The notes beneath the pieces are model-generated. The model ran no database searches, was not told the DNA's origin, and worked only from the letters and a program-made list of their open reading frames with translations. A program made the position numbers and the translations under genes. From the NCBI GenBank assembly GCA_965216025.1, contig CBDCEX010000017.1, positions 868,001 to 932,000 on the forward strand: a stretch of DNA of 64,000 nt. The letters are read 5' to 3'. Positions 27,411 to 34,176 of the stretch are shown one piece after another (position 1 is the first letter of the stretch; every line of letters begins with the position of its first letter). The stretch is from JADFQT01 sp965216025. GTDB taxonomy: Bacteria; Chloroflexota; Dehalococcoidia; Lucifugimonadales; UBA3495.

Positions 27411-27535
27411 TGAAAACGGACGAAGAGACCATCGAGGCCAGGGACAACCAGCTATCGCCTGCCGGGACAGCCCTAGACTGGCAGCTCTGGACCCCCCAAA
27501 CCGGCAGGTTGCAGGAACTCCAGCTCAGCCAGTAG
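27408..27535 (+). pseudogene. 3' remnant of the IS630-interrupted helicase
   Basis: If the IS630 and one TA are removed, the helicase frame runs without a break from DAIVYL into VKTDEETIEARDNQLSPAG and ends at the TAG at 27533-27535. This shows that the original C-terminus was about 42 residues longer than the interrupted frame. The present interrupted frame instead ends after three codons read from the IS end. Confidence 0.85.
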
Positions 27536-27922
27536 GGAAAAGGAATCCTCATCCGGCACAATCTCCGGGGGCGCAATCTCCGGGGGCACAATCTCCGGCG
27601 CCTCAATGACCACCAGCCCGCCGTACCCATGGAAGAAGACAGAGACCTTCGTGGATACGGGAGAACCGGACCCGTAAACATGGAATATGTCCAGGACCGC
27701 CTGCCGCATTAGAAAATCCTCGCTCCAGAAGTCCGCCTGCACCAACTGCACCTCCTCAACCTCAACAACGTCGGCATAATCCCCCAGGATATCCACACGG
27801 GACTTCCCCTGAGACAGAAGCCGGAAGGTCTCAGCGGCCGCCAGCGCCGGAGACTCAGGGATGCACAGTACCAACACGGGGACGAAAACCAGGATAGGAG
27901 TTGGAGCAGAGGTTGGAATCAA
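27473..27922 (-). CDS. Exported hypothetical protein, possibly decayed at its N-terminus
   Basis: The 149-residue frame has a hydrophobic stretch (ILVFVPVLVLCIPESPALA) that could be a signal peptide, then an acidic domain and a tandem EIVPPEIAPPEIVP segment near the C-terminus. The start is a TTG without a clear ribosome site. The same frame is open further upstream and reads TLTPVSIPTLIPTSAPTP, very like the Pro-Thr linkers of the other lipoproteins here, so the gene may have lost its true signal peptide. It overlaps the convergent helicase remnant by 63 bp. Confidence 0.4.
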   Translation of the reverse strand: MIPTSAPTPILVFVPVLVLCIPESPALAAAETFRLLSQGKSRVDILGDYADVVEVEEVQLVQADFWSEDFLMRQAVLDIFHVYGSGSPVSTKVSVFFHGYGGLVVIEAPEIVPPEIAPPEIVPDEDSFSLLAELEFLQPAGLGGPELPV

Positions 27923-28094
27923 CGTAGGAATTGAAACGGGAGTTAGAGTTGAAACAGAAGAAAAAACAGATAGAGCAGGAAAAGGCCCTCAGCAAAAGAT
28001 GGAGAGCCCATCCTGCATGATTAACCTGACTTCAGGAAGCCTGGCCCTGGGCCAGCCCCAGGTTATTCAAGCCAGCCTTAGGAACAAACCCCTG

Positions 28095-28135
28095 ATCCTG
28101 CGGGGAGCGACATTGCCCACCGCTCCCCGCAGGAT
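28095..28135. terminator. Perfect 15-bp stem hairpin downstream of the pilin-like gene
   Basis: ATCCTGCGGGGAGCG (28095-28109) pairs exactly with CGCTCCCCGCAGGAT (28121-28135) around an 11-base loop. It lies about 60 bp after the stop of the minus-strand pilin-like gene. GAGAAAA follows on the plus side and only a weak T-rich tract on the minus side, so it could be a terminator, an mRNA-stabilising stem or a recombination site. Confidence 0.5.
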
Positions 28136-28192
28136 GAGAAAACTGGACCGGTCCACAATCCACCAGGAGCGGAAGAGAAACAACGAACCAGC

Positions 28193-28894
28193 TTAGTAGA
28201 AATTCTCGTGCCAGCTCCTGAGCCGGGCGAAATAGAGCCAGCAGCTGGCTCCGTCCGAGGGGCGATCGGCAATATCCACAGCCCAGTACACAATGACGTT
28301 GTTATCCGAGTCTCGACCGGAGGTCGTCCGAGGAACATATGTACCAGCAGTGTCCTTACGGAGCAAACCCTCGGCAATCGCCTGATCGCCAACTACCCAT
28401 TTTTCGGCCTCAGCCGCTGTAAAAGTTTCACCGGCGGTCGCATTGAAGCACTGTCCCGTCTTGGGATCTGTAGCACTATCGTAATCAACAACATTAGGAT
28501 CCCAGACATCCGACGAGCAATCCTCGTTCTGGGACTGTATCTGGGCAATAACCACATTCATCCGATCCTCGGTGGATGCCCCCCGCTGGAACACCAGCTG
28601 GTTCCGGAGAATCCCGTCGCAGTTCAGCCCAATCTCCGACTCAATGGCGACGCCGCCCACCGGCTTGATCACCATGTCGGTAATGATTCTCGGCCCAATG
28701 AATGCCACACTCGCAATGATCAGCCCGATGAAGGCACCGACGAAGGCGTTCTTCGCTATCCCCGTCTTCTGGGGATCCCCCGCGGCAGTGGCGTACATGA
28801 ACCCGGCATAGGCAACGACAATCGTCACGACCACCCCAACCAAGACCGCCACCACCGTAGCGATGGCAGTACCAATGGTCATCAATTCCTGCAT
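28193..28894 (-). CDS. Pilin-like protein A with conserved exported C-terminal domain
   Basis: The 233-residue protein has two N-terminal membrane helices (about residues 5-32 and 47-70) joined by a short loop with AAGDPQKTGIAKNA, the pattern of type IV secretion pilins (VirB2/TrbC class). The exported domain carries GLNCDGILRNQLV, DRMNVVIAQIQ, GRDSDNNVIVYW and ASCWLYFARLRSWHENFY, all shared with the two paralogues downstream. Four Cys positions are conserved. An exact TTGACA lies at 28941-28946 on the minus strand, about 50 bp upstream of the ATG, but no good -10 follows it. Confidence 0.72.
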   Translation of the reverse strand: MQELMTIGTAIATVVAVLVGVVVTIVVAYAGFMYATAAGDPQKTGIAKNAFVGAFIGLIIASVAFIGPRIITDMVIKPVGGVAIESEIGLNCDGILRNQLVFQRGASTEDRMNVVIAQIQSQNEDCSSDVWDPNVVDYDSATDPKTGQCFNATAGETFTAAEAEKWVVGDQAIAEGLLRKDTAGTYVPRTTSGRDSDNNVIVYWAVDIADRPSDGASCWLYFARLRSWHENFY

Positions 28895-28952
28895 TTTTAT
28901 TCCACCCCCAAATAAGTTTGGACTAAGCTTAAAACAATTTTGTCAAGCCATT

Positions 28953-28970
28953 CTTTTGCGTTTCGGGAAA
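28953..28970. repeat. 18-bp motif upstream of pilin-like gene A
   Basis: CTTTTGCGTTTCGGGAAA at this position is identical to the 18 bases at 30450-30467. Both sites lie 30-60 bp upstream of the start codon of a pilin-like gene (28894 and 30416) and have the same orientation relative to it. A shared regulatory site is the simplest reading. Confidence 0.6.
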
Positions 28971-29010
28971 CACAACATCATGAACATGGCCGGGGCAGCG
29001 GACGGAGGGG

Positions 29011-29682
29011 CTATCGCATGTAGCCCTCAACCCAGGACCCCGTGGCACTGACGTACATCCAGCAGATGGCATTGTCGGAGGGAAAACCCCACTCCGACTC
29101 ACCCGGCACGGCGACAGTCCAGTGGACAATGATGTTGTTCCGAGCATCCCGACCCGAGTGGTTCCCCACCGATCCACCCTTTTTTAGACCTCTGGGAACT
29201 GTAACCCCCGAGATGGAACTCCTATCGGTGTTATCGAAGCAACTATTTATGACACCAGAACTAGAACGAGCGAACGGGGTCCAGAAGAGATCATCGCAGT
29301 CTTCGAATCTTTCCTGTATCCGCAGAATGATGAAATTGATCCGGTCCGCGTTGGAGACCTGATGGTTGACCACCAATTGCTCCCGGAGGATCCCATCGCA
29401 GTTGATACCGCTATCCTGCTCGTAAACGAGTCCTCCCGCTGGAGCCACCACGCTCTCCCCAATGACGGAGGGAATGATGAAGGCACACCCAATAATGACG
29501 AGGCCGATACCCACACTGATGAAGGCGTTCCGGGCGGCTGCCGCCCGGTTGGGATCTCCCATGGATGTCATCCACAGGTAACCAGCCCAGGCGAAGAGCG
29601 GGGTCGATATCAAGATGCCCAGGATGGCCACCAGCCGGGCAAAATTGTCAATCAGCAGGAAACCAGGATCCATAAGCCTCAC
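29011..29682 (-). CDS. Pilin-like protein B with conserved exported C-terminal domain
   Basis: The 223-residue paralogue of proteins A and C has two N-terminal helices (about residues 14-35 and 48-70) with a TSMGDPNRAAAARNA loop. Its exported domain keeps GINCDGILREQLVV, DRINFIILRIQ, SGRDARNNIIVHW and AICWMYVSATGSWVEGY. It has the same Cys positions as A. The gene is separated from C by about 60 bp that contain a small tandem repeat. Confidence 0.72.
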   Translation of the reverse strand: MRLMDPGFLLIDNFARLVAILGILISTPLFAWAGYLWMTSMGDPNRAAAARNAFISVGIGLVIIGCAFIIPSVIGESVVAPAGGLVYEQDSGINCDGILREQLVVNHQVSNADRINFIILRIQERFEDCDDLFWTPFARSSSGVINSCFDNTDRSSISGVTVPRGLKKGGSVGNHSGRDARNNIIVHWTVAVPGESEWGFPSDNAICWMYVSATGSWVEGYMR

Positions 29683-29690
29683 AAAACACC

Positions 29691-29732
29691 GGAGTCTAGC
29701 CGGAGTCTAGCCAGAGTCTAGCCCTAGTCTAG
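29691..29732. repeat. 11-bp tandem repeat (GGAGTCTAGCC) between pilin-like genes
   Basis: Four adjacent units with core AGTCTAGCC or TAGTCTAG are present: GGAGTCTAGCC twice, AGAGTCTAGCC once and CTAGTCTAGGG once. They fill most of the gap upstream of pilin-like gene B. Repeated TCTAG cores could be direct-repeat protein-binding sites. Confidence 0.75.
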
Positions 29733-29741
29733 GGACCAGGA

Positions 29742-30416
29742 TTAGCAACCCCCCTCGCAGTAGTTCTCAGTCCAGGCACCGAAGGCAGCAACATGGAGCC
29801 AGCACACCGAGCCATCGGAGGGAAGCCCAGTTTTCGGCGCAGCTGTATCATCCGGATGGACCCAATACACGATGATGTTGTTGTCAGCATCCCGGGACGA
29901 CTTGTTCACAACACTCGCACCGGGCTTCAAACTAGCGGGCACCGGGATCTCCCCAACCGTGTGATCACCACCGGGAAAATGACACCCCACCGGATATCCC
30001 TCACGAACCCGCACCACCGGGTTCCAGAGGTCCAGCGAGCACTCATCCCGCCGGCCCTGGATCTGGCTGATCAAGAACTGCATTCGGTCCGACGTACTGG
30101 CGGTACGCTGGACTACCAACTGATCCTTCAGCACCCCATCGCAGTCAGCCCCAGCACGGGGTTCGACCCGGACTCCCCCCGCCGGCTCGATGACGTACCG
30201 GCTGATGGTGGTGGGAATGATGAACGCACCGCCGATTAGCACCAGACCGATGGCAACCCCGATGATCGAGGTCCTGGCCTGGGCCATCCGCTGAGGATCC
30301 CCCTGCGAACTCATGAAGAGGTAACCGGAGTAGACGACGTAGATCACCGAGAGGGCAGCCCCAATGGCGCCTAGAATCCAGGCAATGCCATAGACGATGG
30401 AAAGAATATTCTCCAT
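29742..30416 (-). CDS. Pilin-like protein C with conserved exported C-terminal domain
   Basis: The 224-residue first member of the trio has helices at about residues 8-35 and 48-70 joined by SSQGDPQRMAQARTS. The exported domain has GADCDGVLKDQLVV, DRMQFLISQIQ, SSRDADNNIIVYW and SVCWLHVAAFGAWTENYC, and it ends with two extra Cys. The three paralogues probably arose by tandem duplication. Whether all three build a pilus, or one is the pilin and the others adhesin-like minor subunits, cannot be told from sequence. Confidence 0.72.
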   Translation of the reverse strand: MENILSIVYGIAWILGAIGAALSVIYVVYSGYLFMSSQGDPQRMAQARTSIIGVAIGLVLIGGAFIIPTTISRYVIEPAGGVRVEPRAGADCDGVLKDQLVVQRTASTSDRMQFLISQIQGRRDECSLDLWNPVVRVREGYPVGCHFPGGDHTVGEIPVPASLKPGASVVNKSSRDADNNIIVYWVHPDDTAAPKTGLPSDGSVCWLHVAAFGAWTENYCEGGC

Positions 30417-30423
30417 TGGACAA

Positions 30424-30475
30424 GCATTCCATAAAAGGGAATGCCCCCGCTTTTGCGTTTCGGGAAAAACCCGAA
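30424..30475. repeat. Hairpins and second copy of the 18-bp pilin-gene motif
   Basis: This divergent intergenic region holds GCATTCC...GGAATGC (30424-30444), the 18-bp CTTTTGCGTTTCGGGAAA (30450-30467) shared with 28953-28970, and TTCGGG-AAAAA-CCCGAA. It lies between the minus-strand pilin-like gene C and the plus-strand HNH gene, so it could control either. Confidence 0.55.
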
Positions 30476-30504
30476 GGCAGGAGCCAGAAAGAAGAAAAGG
30501 GAAA

Positions 30505-31758
30505 ATGAAGAGGAACTGGGAACAGGAGAGAAACTACTGGCTGGACCACTTCGGGCAATATCACCCCGGCAGCCGCCGGAACTCGGACAAATCTGGGATC
30601 ACGCCGGAGGACTACATCGGCATTCCCATCCCACTCAATCTCAGCATCCCGCTGAACCCGCCCTGCCTTATATGGCGCTGGAAACTCAGGGGAGGCGGGT
30701 ACGGAGCCCTGAATGGCCGGGGGGCCCACGTCGTCGCCTTCGAGCAGACCCGGGGACGTCCGGTGAGGGAGGAACGGCAGATAAACCACCTGTGCAACCG
30801 GCCCTTCTGCATCCAGCCAGCCCACCTGTACGAGGGCACCGCGAAGCAGAACTCGGAGGACCGCCAGGCGGAGGTCGCCGACGGGCAATATCCCCGGTGG
30901 CAGACCATGGCCCACCGGTTCGACCGGGCACTGACCCAACACCACTGGGAGGCGCCGGAGCCGACAGCCGTATCAACCGGCTGGCACGAGCCCCTGGAAT
31001 GCCCTCACACGGAACTGCCGGGAATGTTCGAGAAGGGAGGAAAAACCGGGGAGGAGAGGTACTGCGCCAACTGCCGGGAGGTCAGGTCCGTGAGGGACCG
31101 CCGGGAACGGAAGACACCCAGTCCCTGCCAAATGTCCCAGCCCTGCCGGTGCGAAGCGGGAGAAGAATCCAGGGAGAAGGAACGCCTAGAATACCCATGG
31201 GACAACTCGCCCAACCATAAGGAAGACAATGAACGCCGCGCAGAGCCGGCCTTGGAGGAGAGAGGAATGACCAGAGAAGAGAGCCCAGCAGACGAGCACC
31301 CGAAGATGGAGGAGGAAATAGAAGCCATCAGCGACCTGGACCCAACCTCACCCAAGATGGCCCTTGGCCACAACCACCAGACCTACCGCACCGTAGAGCT
31401 ACGGAAGTTCACCGCGAGCCGCCAGGAATGCGTCTGCGGCGCCCACCGAGAAACGGGGCTCATGCTGTCGGGTACCTGGGTAGGAGGTGAACCGGTGGAC
31501 ACGCCCTGGAAGAGGGCCCATCTGGAAGCGGTGAGGCAGGCGGTGGAGAAAAGCGCGCCCCTCCTGGAACTGCATCCCGCCGCCATCCAGGACCTGCACC
31601 GGATCCTACTGAACGACCCTCCCTCGGGAACGGAAGATCAGGACCTGCCGGCGTTGGCAGCAGCATACCGGGTGGCGGTGGGAGCAGCCCGCCGTATGCT
31701 GGAATGGCGCCAGAACGAGGAGCAGGCCGAAGCAGAGAAAAAGGCCGGCCTTGGGTAA
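30505..31758 (+). CDS. HNH-type endonuclease-like protein
   Basis: The 417-residue product starts at the ATG at 30505 after AAAGGGAAA; a longer frame to 30397 would overlap the divergent pilin-like gene. The segment INHLCNRPFCIQPAHLYEGTAKQNSEDR (near residues 92-120) is a typical HNH nuclease core in which His/Asn and Cys residues bind metal. Further along are additional Cys pairs (YCANCREV, CRCEAG, ECVCGAHRE) that could form zinc knuckles, and a helical C-terminus. HNH proteins of mobile elements act in nicking, packaging or homing; which applies here is not clear. Confidence 0.72.
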   Translation: MKRNWEQERNYWLDHFGQYHPGSRRNSDKSGITPEDYIGIPIPLNLSIPLNPPCLIWRWKLRGGGYGALNGRGAHVVAFEQTRGRPVREERQINHLCNRPFCIQPAHLYEGTAKQNSEDRQAEVADGQYPRWQTMAHRFDRALTQHHWEAPEPTAVSTGWHEPLECPHTELPGMFEKGGKTGEERYCANCREVRSVRDRRERKTPSPCQMSQPCRCEAGEESREKERLEYPWDNSPNHKEDNERRAEPALEERGMTREESPADEHPKMEEEIEAISDLDPTSPKMALGHNHQTYRTVELRKFTASRQECVCGAHRETGLMLSGTWVGGEPVDTPWKRAHLEAVRQAVEKSAPLLELHPAAIQDLHRILLNDPPSGTEDQDLPALAAAYRVAVGAARRMLEWRQNEEQAEAEKKAGLG

Positions 31759-31821
31759 CATTGCCATTCCATCAGCCCTTCCCCGGTAGAACACCAGAAG
31801 AACACCAGAAGAACACCAGTT

Positions 31822-32455
31822 TCATACGGCCAGATACGACTCCCAGGCATCCATGAGCCGACGCCTCCGGTCGAACAGGTCAGACCGGGCATAGGCCGCT
31901 TCAACAGCATTTGAAACAATGTGGGCCAAGGCCGCTTCCATCACCGCATGGGGAGCATCAGTTTGCTCGGCAGCCCAGTCGCGGAAGCTCGAACGAAAGC
32001 CGTGAGGAACGCAGTCCACCCCCAACCCCCGCAACAACTTGCCATAGGTCATATCAGACAGAGGGTTCCATCACCGCATGGGGAGCCGACACATAGGTCA
32101 TATCAGACAGAGGCTTCCCCGACACCCCCGGAAAAACCAACCCGGACCGGCACCCCAGCGGCCGAGCCTCTTCCAGGATGGCCAAAGCGCGGTCCTGGAG
32201 TGGCACCCGGTGCTCCCGTCCGGCCTTCATCCGCCCGGCTGAAATCACCCAGGTACGGGCCTCCAGATCCATCTCTTCCCCGGACTCAACAGGAAGCGAA
32301 GCGGACCTCACCGGAACGCGCCGCCGTGAGGACCAGGAATTCCAGGGACAGCTTGGTCACCGGCAAAGCCCCGGAACGCCGAACCACCCCGATCGCCGCC
32401 GGGACATCTATGCAGTGAAGGTCGGCGGACACGGCGCTCACGTCCCCAGACCGCG
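31822..32455 (-). pseudogene. Decayed P4-type tyrosine integrase
   Basis: Three frames together spell the catalytic half of a P4-like integrase: LEFLVLTAARSGEVR (the first Arg), then WVISAGRMKAGREHRVPLQDRAL, then VDCVPHGFRSSFRDWAAEQTDAPHAV and VEAAYARSDLFDRRR. The N-terminal half is missing, there is a frameshift near 32310, and a 49-bp insertion between 32043 and 32092 breaks the frame again. The insertion is built from two nearby 21-bp copies (TTCCATCACCGCATGGGGAG... and CATAGGTCATATCAGACAGA...). It is a relic of an older integration at the same locus. Confidence 0.85.
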
Positions 32456-32463
32456 CATCGTTA

Positions 32464-33429
32464 TTATTTCCCGAAGGGCTTGAACTTTTTGAACGCCTCG
32501 ATAGCCTCTCCCTCAGCCTCCATCGCCGCCGTATAGCGGTCCAGCATCTGCGACGTGGACCAGCCGGCTATGGCCTGGGTGTACTGTCTCGGGACACCCT
32601 GGCGAACCGCGTTGGCAGCGAAGGTACGGCGGAATATGTGGAAAGCATCCTTGACGGGCACGTCAGCCCGCTTGAAAAGCCGGTGCATGTCCTCGCCCAT
32701 GCCGTGATAACTGAGCTGAGCGCCGCGCTCGGAGATCCACAGGCAATCAAGTGAATCAATTCGTTGGTTCAAATATCTAGACAACGGTCGCTGAGCTTCT
32801 CGCATGAAAGGCACCTGACGTTCCCGCTGACCCTTCCCGTGTATGACCCGGATTTCGCCCTTGTGCCAGTCCAGGTCGTCACAGGTCAGAAGGCTTAGTT
32901 CCCTTCTGCGCATCCCGGTAGTTACCAGCACCCAGAGCATGGATGCCCGCCGGCTGCCAAGGAGGGTATTCAGTGGGCAGAGATCGAGCAGCTTGTGGAA
33001 AGCTGATTCGTCCAGGAAGGGCTTGCGAATCTTGGGAAGACGGGGAGCCCTGACCTTGGATACAGGGTTGACCGCCATAATATCCCAATCGACCATCCAT
33101 GCAAACCAGGCGTGTAGAGCGCGGCGGCGAGTGTGGATACTGGCAACGGCCAAGCCCCGGAGCTTCATCTCCTCCAGGTGACTGAGCACGTCAAGGGACG
33201 TCACGTCGACGGCCGCAACCGAATGTTCCTGGGCTTCCAGGAATCGGATGAACTGGGAAATCTCCTTCCGTTTATGTTTTACGGTGGACTCTGTGGACCC
33301 TTCAATATGGTGGTATTGTATGTATGAGGTGAGAAGTTTCGATAGGCTCTCGTTCAATCTCAGAAGTGAATCACTTCTGGCGGGGAAAATAGGCTCTCGT
33401 TCTTGCACATCATTTTTGCCAGCCGACAT
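32464..33429 (-). CDS. Tyrosine recombinase (integrase) of the element
   Basis: The 321-residue protein has an N-terminal SAM-like core-binding region (about residues 25-115) and the catalytic domain with TGMRRRELSLL (Arg), GKGQRERQVPF (Lys), HIFRRTFAANAV (His-x-x-Arg), AIAGWSTSQML (Trp in the His/Trp position) and DRY (nucleophile). The set is complete, so it should be active. The ATG at 33429 is preferred; a TTG two codons upstream is also open. Its start is 20 bp from the 3' end of tRNA-Met, which is the likely attachment site. Confidence 0.9.
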   Translation of the reverse strand: MSAGKNDVQEREPIFPARSDSLLRLNESLSKLLTSYIQYHHIEGSTESTVKHKRKEISQFIRFLEAQEHSVAAVDVTSLDVLSHLEEMKLRGLAVASIHTRRRALHAWFAWMVDWDIMAVNPVSKVRAPRLPKIRKPFLDESAFHKLLDLCPLNTLLGSRRASMLWVLVTTGMRRRELSLLTCDDLDWHKGEIRVIHGKGQRERQVPFMREAQRPLSRYLNQRIDSLDCLWISERGAQLSYHGMGEDMHRLFKRADVPVKDAFHIFRRTFAANAVRQGVPRQYTQAIAGWSTSQMLDRYTAAMEAEGEAIEAFKKFKPFGK

Positions 33430-33448
33430 GCCCAATTTAGCTTTGAGG

Positions 33449-33520
33449 TGGCAACGACTGGGTTCGAACCAGTGACCTAGCGCTTATGAAGCGCCCGCTC
33501 TACCGCTGAGCTACGCTGCC
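33449..33520 (-). tRNA. tRNA-Met (CAT anticodon), integration target
   Basis: Read on the minus strand, GGCAGCG pairs with CGTTGCC in the acceptor stem with one G-T wobble. The D arm has GCTCAGCGGTAGAGC, the anticodon loop is TTCATAA (CAT) on a GGCGC/GCGCT stem, and the T arm is ACTGG-TTCGAAC-CCAGT. The discriminator is A and CCA is not encoded. A CAT anticodon is Met by default; an Ile tRNA with lysidine is the alternative. The 3' end faces the integrase gene. Confidence 0.93.
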
Positions 33521-33735
33521 ACCAAGGGAGCGCTCCGACCAGCCGTCAGAAGTCGCTCCCGTACAGTCATACTAATCCTGGCCCGTCCGGGCTGTCAATG
33601 GAATTCCCGGGCCCCTCCCGGCTGCAATGCCAGCCCGGTCGCAAAACCAGCCTTTCCGCCTCCGACGGTAACTCCGGTGATAGTTTCAATAGCCACTTTG
33701 ATTTCCAGGTTCGGGACAATTATCATGGCTTGATA

Positions 33736-34122
33736 ATGCATCGGTACGAAAAACACTCGGAAGGATTACACTTGGCCGCCGGAGTTGTTTTGGCAGAAGC
33801 CGCGGCGGAATTGGCCCAGATATTGGCGGAAATGGCCAGCCAGCTGGACCCCTTTCCGGCCTTCTTGAACATGATGTCGGTGCAGGCAATTGAGCTGGAG
33901 CCTGGGCTGGAATCCAAGGAGGATCGGGGCTGCCTGGTGATCTGCCCGGATGGTGGAATCCGACGGCTGGATTTGACGGCTATCCCGGGAGTGCCTGGAG
34001 TGGCCGACGTCGACCAGCTGGAGCAATTTGAGGAGCTGGATTTGCCACCGGAAGAATATATCGTGTATGCGGTCCAGGCGGTTGAGCTATTGTATGCGGA
34101 GTTGCGCCGACGCGGCCTGTAG
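33736..34122 (+). CDS. Hypothetical protein
   Basis: The frame is open from 33598, but the first 46 codons read like non-coding sequence; the internal ATG at 33736 gives a compact 128-residue protein starting MHRYEKHSEGLHL. It has an Ala/Leu/Glu-rich N-terminal helix, a small strand-rich middle (GCLVICPDGGIRRLDL) and an acidic C-terminus with YIVYAVQAVELLYAELRRRG. It lies between the tRNA and the convergent moaC fusion gene. No family is recognised. Confidence 0.5.
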   Translation: MHRYEKHSEGLHLAAGVVLAEAAAELAQILAEMASQLDPFPAFLNMMSVQAIELEPGLESKEDRGCLVICPDGGIRRLDLTAIPGVPGVADVDQLEQFEELDLPPEEYIVYAVQAVELLYAELRRRGL

Positions 34123-34176
34123 ACCAACGCCCGGTCCTTCCCAGCCTGGCTTTATCCCGGGCCGTTGAGACCTGGA

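Larger units (their letters stand above)
1..33449. mobile_element. Right part of an integrated conjugative-type element ending at tRNA-Met
   Basis: The region carries type IV secretion parts (TrbL/VirB6-like channel, PrgI-like protein, four pilin-like proteins), many secreted lipoproteins, defence-like genes, insertion sequences and a tyrosine recombinase that lies against the 3' end of a tRNA-Met gene. Integration into a tRNA 3' end beside the integrase is the usual arrangement for integrative elements. The left end, the ATPases (VirB4, VirD4) and the relaxase are not in the window, so conjugation is inferred. Beyond the tRNA the content changes at once to housekeeping genes. Confidence 0.7.

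Noticed and set aside
27861..28196. 111-codon plus-strand open frame with periodic Gly-Val-Glu sequence
   Set aside because: The periodicity is the antisense image of a Pro-Thr linker-like coding stretch on the minus strand. There is no ribosome site.
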